Shown: positions 59,374 through 64,000 of the stretch, piece by piece | Numbering within the stretch: the stretch's first letter is position 1 | How the letters are laid out: the number at the start of each line of letters is the position of its first letter | NCBI RefSeq assembly: GCF_016863015.1 | Contig: NZ_BOOB01000041.1 | Coordinates: forward strand, 1 to 64,000 | Direction of reading: 5' to 3' | DNA length: 64,000 bases | Source of the DNA: Microbispora amethystogenes | GTDB lineage: Bacteria; Actinomycetota; Actinomycetes; Streptosporangiales; Streptosporangiaceae | The notes under the pieces: generated by a model | The model's database searches: none | What the model was told of the DNA's origin: nothing | The model's input: the letters and a program-made list of their open reading frames with translations, nothing else | Position numbers and translations under genes: made by a program

Positions 59374-60462
59374 TCAGTTGCCGTACCCGCGCATGCGCCC
59401 CGACGGGACGGCGCCGGACACCAGGCCCGGTGCGGACGACACCGCGCCCGACAGGGCCGCGTCGGCGGTGACGGCCACGGAGGAGGCGGCCTGGGACGCC
59501 GTGGCGGCGGCCGCGCCGGTCCCCCGCGCCGGCACGCTTGTGACGGTCCCCGTGGCCCCGACGACCGCGCGGACGTCCGCGTTCACGAGGGCCGCGGCGT
59601 CGACGGCCGTCGTACGGGTGCCGCTCGTGAGGCCGCCGGCCGGGTCGGCGCACGGAACCAGCGTCAGCAGGCCGCCCGCGCTGCCGGCGGTCGCCGCGGC
59701 GGCGCCGTTCAGGTTGAGCAGTGCCTTGAGCCTGGCGGTGACGTCGAGCGCGGCGCTCACGTCGGCGCCCGCGGCGGCGACGGTCGCGGCCGAGGCGTCC
59801 ACGGCGTCGGCGGTCCGGCCTGACGTCGTGACGACCGGCCGGCCGACCTGGGCGGTGAGAGCCGCGGCGGCCTTCGCTTTGGCGCTCACGGCCGCGTCCA
59901 CGGTGGCCGTGGCGTCGACGACCGCCTGAAGGGCGGCGCGCAGGTGCGCCTCCAGTGCGGCGACCACGGTGGCGTCGACGGTGACCGTCGCGTCGGCGGT
60001 CGCGGTGGCGGCGGCGTCGGCCGTGGCGTCGACCACGGCGTCCGCCGTGATGTCGGCGGCGATATCGGCCGCGATGGCGGCCGCGGCGTTGATCTGCGCG
60101 TTCGCCTTCGCGGTGAGAGCGGCCGTGGTGGTGCCGGCGAGGTCCGCGACGGCGACGAGGTCGGCCCGGAGCGCGGCGGTCACGTTCACCGCCACCTGGG
60201 CGGCGGCGTCGGCCTGCGCGACGGCGTCACCCGCCGCGGCGCTCGTCGTGCTGCTCGTCGCGCCGCTTGCCGTTCCGCTCCTCGTGCCGGCCACCGCACC
60301 GGCGACCACGCCGGCCCGCAGGTCGGCCAGCAGGCTCGCCACCGCCGCGACCCGGGTGTTCGTGCACTTGACCGCGCACCCCTGGGCCTGCGCCGGCGCG
60401 GCGACCATGCCGGCGACGCCGATAGCGACGGCGACGACGGCTGTCCTAACCAGTCGTTTCAT
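59374..60462 (-). CDS. Secreted alanine-rich low-complexity protein
   Basis: The 362-aa protein has a clear signal peptide (KRLVRTAVVAVAIGVAGMVAAPAQA) and a mature part in which well over a third of residues are Ala, with Val, Thr and Asp; stretches such as AAIAADIAADITADAVVDA place Asp every four residues, predicting a long amphipathic helix. Cys occur only near the start (GCAVKC) and once later (PCADP). No known domain was recognised. It may be a surface or cold-/desiccation-related structural protein; that is speculation. The opposite strand also has open frames, but only this one has a signal peptide. Confidence 0.68.
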   Translation of the reverse strand: MKRLVRTAVVAVAIGVAGMVAAPAQAQGCAVKCTNTRVAAVASLLADLRAGVVAGAVAGTRSGTASGATSSTTSAAAGDAVAQADAAAQVAVNVTAALRADLVAVADLAGTTTAALTAKANAQINAAAAIAADIAADITADAVVDATADAAATATADATVTVDATVVAALEAHLRAALQAVVDATATVDAAVSAKAKAAAALTAQVGRPVVTTSGRTADAVDASAATVAAAGADVSAALDVTARLKALLNLNGAAAATAGSAGGLLTLVPCADPAGGLTSGTRTTAVDAAALVNADVRAVVGATGTVTSVPARGTGAAAATASQAASSVAVTADAALSGAVSSAPGLVSGAVPSGRMRGYGN

Positions 60463-60878
60463 TTGACTTGCCCCCGGTTCATATTCCTTTTCACGAGAGT
60501 GGGAATGACGAACCCAAGAACCCCCGTGCGTCGGCGGGCACGCCGACAAAGACGTCGGCATTTCTATCACCGGGGTTCGCGGCGGAAGGCCCGGTGAAGT
60601 GGGGGATCCAGGCCGGACGACGCGCCGGAAAAGTCGGGATATCGAGCATCGGACGACCACTTCACGGTCGCCCCAATCCCCTCGCAGCAGAAAGCTACGG
60701 TAAACACCGTGCCCGGTCGCGGCGGTGAATTTTTCCGCGCGCTTTTGGCGACGCGCGCGTGGCGTCCGTGACAACCTCCGCCTGGCGCCCCCGGCGGGCG
60801 CCGGTCCGCAACCCCTGGGACCCGCTGTTCCCGACCGGCGCTATCGCGACATATCTCGTTAGGAGTTACGCTGTCGAG
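60463..60878. other. Structured intergenic region
   Basis: No gene was recognised. GTGAAGTGG (60594-60602) and CCACTTCAC (60657-60665) form a long-range inverted repeat, and GCCGAC/GTCGGC (60542-60559) a short hairpin. It precedes the alanine-rich gene on the minus strand and the DUF1707 gene on the plus strand; I compared it with the c-di-AMP riboswitch pattern and found no match. Confidence 0.55.
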
Positions 60879-61448
60879 GTGACCTACCTCACCCCGTACG
60901 CGGGCGACGACCCCGCGCAGCGCGCCTCCGACGCGGACCGCGACAGGATCGCGGCCGTGCTCGGCGAGGCGCTGGCCACCGGCCGCCTGACGAGCCTCGA
61001 ACACGCCGACCGGCTCGACGCCGTCTACCACGCCGTGACGCTGGGCGAGCTCGTGCCGCTGATCAGGGATCTGCCGGACGTGTCCGGCCAGGCGTCCGCG
61101 CTGCCCGCCGACCGGCTCCGGATCTCGGCGGTGTTCAGCAAGATCATACGGCGCGGGCGCTGGATCGCCGGGCGGCACACCGAGCTCACCGCGGTCTTCG
61201 GAGCGCTGATCGTCGACCTCGACGAGGCGGTCCTGCCCGGCCGGGAGGTGACGCTGGAGGTGAACTCGTTCTGCGGAAAGATCATCATCACCGTCCCCCC
61301 GAACGCCAGGGTGATCGACCAGGGCGGCACCGTGTTCTCCAAGCGCGCGATCAGCGGCGGGGACGGCGCCGAGGACGGCCCGCTGATCCGCCTCACCGGC
61401 AACGCGCGCTTCGGCAAGATCGTGGTGTACCGGGGGACGCGCCGCTGA
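60879..61448 (+). CDS. DUF1707 protein with LiaF-like C-terminal domain
   Basis: The GTG at 60879 gives 189 aa: an N-terminal DUF1707 (RASDADRDRIAAVLGEALATGRLTSLEHADRLDAVYHA) and a C-terminal beta-rich region (AVFGALIVDLDEAVLPGREVTLEVNSFCGKIIITVP) like the cell-wall stress LiaF C-terminus. TACGCT (60867-60872) lies six bases upstream. Cell-envelope sensing is the likely role. plsX follows by 17 bases. Confidence 0.85.
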   Translation: MTYLTPYAGDDPAQRASDADRDRIAAVLGEALATGRLTSLEHADRLDAVYHAVTLGELVPLIRDLPDVSGQASALPADRLRISAVFSKIIRRGRWIAGRHTELTAVFGALIVDLDEAVLPGREVTLEVNSFCGKIIITVPPNARVIDQGGTVFSKRAISGGDGAEDGPLIRLTGNARFGKIVVYRGTRR

Positions 61449-61465
61449 CGGCCTACGATTCGGCC

Positions 61466-62494
61466 ATGCAACCCACCGGCCGTGCGCTGCCCGTGGCCCT
61501 CGACGCCATGGGCGGCGACCACGCGCCCGGCGAGATCGTCGCGGGAGCCGTCCGGGCGGTGCGCGAGCGCGGCGTGCCCGTCGTGCTCGTCGGCCATCCC
61601 CGGGTGCTCTATCAGGAGCTGGCCGGGCACGACGCGGTCACCGAGATCCCCATCGTCCGCGCCGAGGAGGCGCTGGCGATGAACGAGGGGGCGCTGGCGA
61701 GCCTGCGGCGCCCGCGGTCCAGCATCGCCGTCGCGTGCCACCTGGTCCGGCGTGGCGACGCCTGCGCGGTGGTGTCCGCCGGTTCGACCGCCGGCGTCGT
61801 CGCCACCGGACGGCTGCGCCTGCGGGCCCAGCAGGGCGTCGTACGGCCCGCCATCGCGGTCGGCCTGCCGACGCTCCCCCAGCCCACCGTGCTGCTCGAC
61901 GCGGGGGCCACGGCGGACGCCAAGCCAGAGATGCTGGTGCAGTTCGCCCACCTCGGGGTGGCGTACGCCGAGGCCGTGCTCGCCACGCGGCGTCCGCGCG
62001 TCGGCCTGCTCACGATCGGAGCCGAGCCCGAGAAGGGCAACAAGCTCGCCAAGCGCGCGCACGAACTGCTCGACGCCACCCCCGGCATCGACTTCGTCGG
62101 CAACGTCGAGGGGCACGACCTGCTCACCGGGAAGGCCGACGTCGTCGTCACCGACGGGTTCACCGGCAACGTCGCGCTGAAGACCGTGGAGGGCACCGTA
62201 CGGTACGCCTTCGACCAGTTCCGGGAGGCGATCGCGGACAGCCGCCTGGCCCGGATCGGCGGGATGCTGCAACGGGCCCGGCTGCGCGAGCTGGCCGGCC
62301 GGCTCGACCCCGAGGCGCACGGCGGGGCCGTGCTGCTCGGGCTGAACGGCACGGTGGTGATCGCCCACGGCTCGTCCCGGGCCCGCGGCGTGGCCGCCGC
62401 CTGCGAGCTCGCGGCCCGCCTGTCGGCCCAGGGGGTCGTCGCCAGGATCGGCGAGCGGATCGCCTCGGGCAACCGGTCGCACCGCCGCCGCTGA
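61466..62494 (+). CDS. plsX: Phosphate acyltransferase PlsX
   Basis: The 342-aa protein begins VALDAMGGDHAPGEIVAGAV, with SAGSTAGVVATGRLRLR, NVEGHDLLTGKADVVVTDGFTGNVALKT and GGAVLLGLNGTVVIAHGSS, the PlsX motifs. It converts acyl-ACP to acyl-phosphate for phospholipid synthesis. TACGAT (61454-61459), six bases before the ATG, suggests a leaderless message. The family normally runs about 330-345 residues, so it is complete. Confidence 0.95.
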   Translation: MQPTGRALPVALDAMGGDHAPGEIVAGAVRAVRERGVPVVLVGHPRVLYQELAGHDAVTEIPIVRAEEALAMNEGALASLRRPRSSIAVACHLVRRGDACAVVSAGSTAGVVATGRLRLRAQQGVVRPAIAVGLPTLPQPTVLLDAGATADAKPEMLVQFAHLGVAYAEAVLATRRPRVGLLTIGAEPEKGNKLAKRAHELLDATPGIDFVGNVEGHDLLTGKADVVVTDGFTGNVALKTVEGTVRYAFDQFREAIADSRLARIGGMLQRARLRELAGRLDPEAHGGAVLLGLNGTVVIAHGSSRARGVAAACELAARLSAQGVVARIGERIASGNRSHRRR

Positions 62495-62601
62495 CCGTGC
62501 GAGTCGACCGTCAGGCGGACGGCGGGTGACGGCCGGGCGGCGGCGGGGTGGCCGCCGATTATGGCAGGCGGGCGTGAGTCGCGCGCCGATAAGCTTGACG
62601 C

Positions 62602-64000
62602 ATGACCGACCCGCAGCTCGTGCTCACCGAGCGGGTCCAGCAGGCGCTGGGCTCCGCCTTCGGCTCGGAGTACGCCACCGAAGACCCGCTGATCAGGCCC
62701 TCACAGTTCGCCGACTACCAGGCGAACGTCGCGCTCAGCCTGGCCAAGCGGCTCCGACGTGCGCCGCGGGAGGTCGCCCAGGCCGTCGCCGACCACCTCG
62801 ACACCTCCGACGTGAGCGTCGAGGTCAGCGGGCCCGGGTTCCTCAACCTGACGCTGCGCGACGGCTGGATCGCCGAGCAGGCCGGGCAGCGGCTGCTCGA
62901 CGACCGCCTGGGCGTGCCGCAGGCGGCTCCGCAGACCGTGATCGTCGACTACTCGGCGCCGAACGCCGCCAAGGAGATGCACGTCGGTCACCTGCGCACC
63001 ACGATCGTCGGCGACACCCTCGCGCGTACCCACGAGCACGTCGGCAACCAGGTGATCCGGCAGAACCACCTCGGCGACTGGGGCACGCAGTTCGGCATGC
63101 TCATCGAGCACCTCCTCGACATCGGCGAGGAGCAGGCGCTCGGCATGCTGGCCGCCGGCGACGGCAACGCGTTCTACCAGGCGGCGCGGCACAAGTTCGA
63201 CAACGACTCCGCGTTCCAGCAGCGGTCGCGCGGCCGGGTGCCGCTGCTGCAGGGCGGCGACCCGGAGACCCTGCGCCTGTGGCGCGAGTTCGTCGACTAC
63301 AGCAACCGCTACTTCACGAAGGTCTACCGGACGCTCGGCGTCACGCTGACCGACGACGACATCGCGGGCGAGAGCAAGTACAACCCCATGCTCGCCGACG
63401 TCTGCGACGAGCTCGAGCGCATGGGCGTGGCCGAGATGAGCGAGGGCGCGCTGTGCGTGTTCCCGCCCGGCTTCACCGGCCGCGACGACCAGCCGCTGCC
63501 GCTCATCGTCCGCAAGAGCGACGGCGGGTACGGCTACGCCACGACCGACCTCGCCGCGATCCGCTACCGGGTCCGCGACCTCAAGGCCGACCGCGTCCTG
63601 TACGTCGTGGGCGCGACCCAGTCGCTGCACTTCCAGATGGTCTTCGCGGCGGCCCGGATGGCCGGCTGGCTGCACGACGAGGTCAGGGCGGAGCACGTCC
63701 AGATCGGCAGCGTGCTCGGCAGCGACGGCAAGATGTTCAAGACCCGCAGCGGCGAGTCGGTCAAGCTCACCGACCTCCTCGAAGAGGCGGTCGTCCGGGC
63801 CGAGGCGGTCATCGCCGACCGCGGCTACGAGCCGGAGGCCCGGCGGCAGATCGCCCGCCAGGTCGGCATGGGCGCCGTCAAGTACGCCGACCTGTCGGTC
63901 AGCCACGACAGCGAGTACGTCTTCGACTTCGACCGCATGCTCGCGCTGACCGGCAACACGGGGCCGTACCTCCAGTACGCCACGGCCCGCATCCGGTCGA
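62602..64000 (+). CDS. argS: Arginyl-tRNA synthetase, 3' truncated by window
   Basis: From ATG 62602 the frame is open to the window end, about 466 codons. The N-terminal additional domain (residues 1-110) is followed by the class I HIGH-like HVGH in PNAAKEMHVGHLRTT, HLGDWGTQFGML, and GSDGKMFKTRSG in the usual KMSKS position. It charges tRNA-Arg. TAAGCT (62590-62595) lies six bases before the ATG, so leaderless. The remaining C-terminal anticodon-binding part is outside the window. Confidence 0.96.
   Translation, partial: MTDPQLVLTERVQQALGSAFGSEYATEDPLIRPSQFADYQANVALSLAKRLRRAPREVAQAVADHLDTSDVSVEVSGPGFLNLTLRDGWIAEQAGQRLLDDRLGVPQAAPQTVIVDYSAPNAAKEMHVGHLRTTIVGDTLARTHEHVGNQVIRQNHLGDWGTQFGMLIEHLLDIGEEQALGMLAAGDGNAFYQAARHKFDNDSAFQQRSRGRVPLLQGGDPETLRLWREFVDYSNRYFTKVYRTLGVTLTDDDIAGESKYNPMLADVCDELERMGVAEMSEGALCVFPPGFTGRDDQPLPLIVRKSDGGYGYATTDLAAIRYRVRDLKADRVLYVVGATQSLHFQMVFAAARMAGWLHDEVRAEHVQIGSVLGSDGKMFKTRSGESVKLTDLLEEAVVRAEAVIADRGYEPEARRQIARQVGMGAVKYADLSVSHDSEYVFDFDRMLALTGNTGPYLQYATARIRS

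Noticed and set aside
59378-60600. Plus-strand frames opposite the alanine-rich gene
   Set aside because: They lack signal peptides, ribosome-binding sites and recognisable domains; the minus frame has a convincing signal peptide.
60463-60760. c-di-AMP (ydaO) riboswitch
   Set aside because: The characteristic conserved blocks could not be matched, despite a structured appearance and a secreted-protein gene downstream.

Overview
The window is GC-rich throughout (roughly 70% or more by eye), densely coded on both strands, and full of GTG starts, short intergenic gaps and leaderless promoters. Gene content points to a filamentous actinomycete, most likely Streptosporangiales (inference from family content, not a search). 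Supporting markers are a bacterial XPB helicase with its partner, DUF3027, DUF3263, DUF2530 and DUF1707 families, a groEL / cold-shock / sulfur-carrier / thrC-like block, and LexA boxes of the actinobacterial type. It reads as a chromosomal segment. No prophage, integrase, CRISPR array, rRNA or tRNA was seen.

Layout. 1-1.5 kb: 3' part of an HlyD-type efflux adaptor with coding tandem repeats. 1.6-3.8 kb: a wHTH-nucleotidyltransferase/HEPN two-gene module lying between a decayed copy and an intact copy of a membrane-protein gene. 3.8-13.5 kb: small catabolic and regulatory units (orphan response regulator, L-2-hydroxyglutarate oxidase, an SOS-box gene, CBS protein, secreted beta-propeller-like protein, epoxide hydrolase with WYL regulator, TetR-SDR, flavin monooxygenase with PadR). 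13.5-16.3 kb: an HTH-TM-solute-binding-VWA membrane protein split by an in-frame amber codon, translationally coupled to a 73-aa membrane protein. 16.8-26.6 kb: aldo/keto reductase behind a MerR-type promoter, marR-MFS-thpR operon, AraC-VOC pair next to a truncated TetR gene, NCS2 purine permease with DUF2530, and a GntR-TetR fusion regulator divergent from a flavin monooxygenase. 26.6-40.5 kb: sacsin/Hsp90-like ATPase with DUF3027, MFS protein, cold-shock-domain protein, helicase-associated protein plus XPB, HelD-like RNA polymerase remodeler and GNAT. 40.6-45.5 kb: CIRCE-controlled groEL, cspA-like gene, then a SAM riboswitch driving a threonine-synthase-like enzyme and a CysO-like sulfur carrier, and an ECF sigma factor. 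45.5-50.5 kb: otsA, two tandem secreted paralogs, otsB, DUF3263 and a SAM hydrolase. 50.5-56.2 kb: a complete oligopeptide ABC importer. 56.6-64 kb: Wzm/Wzt-type exporter pair, PEBP protein, a small SOS-box gene, a MITE-like element, an alanine-rich secreted protein, DUF1707 protein, plsX and the 5' part of argS.

How parts work together. The most informative system is the SAM-riboswitch operon at 43.1-44.8 kb. Feedback by S-adenosylmethionine makes little sense for threonine synthesis but fits a homocysteine synthase that uses a protein thiocarboxylate sulfur donor. Other local circuits legible in the DNA are two LexA boxes, two CIRCE elements, a 19-bp-spacer MerR promoter, duplicated GCACTAGTGC operators for the GntR-TetR fusion, and paired TTCGAA sites over the promoter of the nucleotidyltransferase/HEPN module. 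More than a dozen genes carry a TANNNT -10 hexamer six to eight bases before the start codon, so leaderless translation appears common here.
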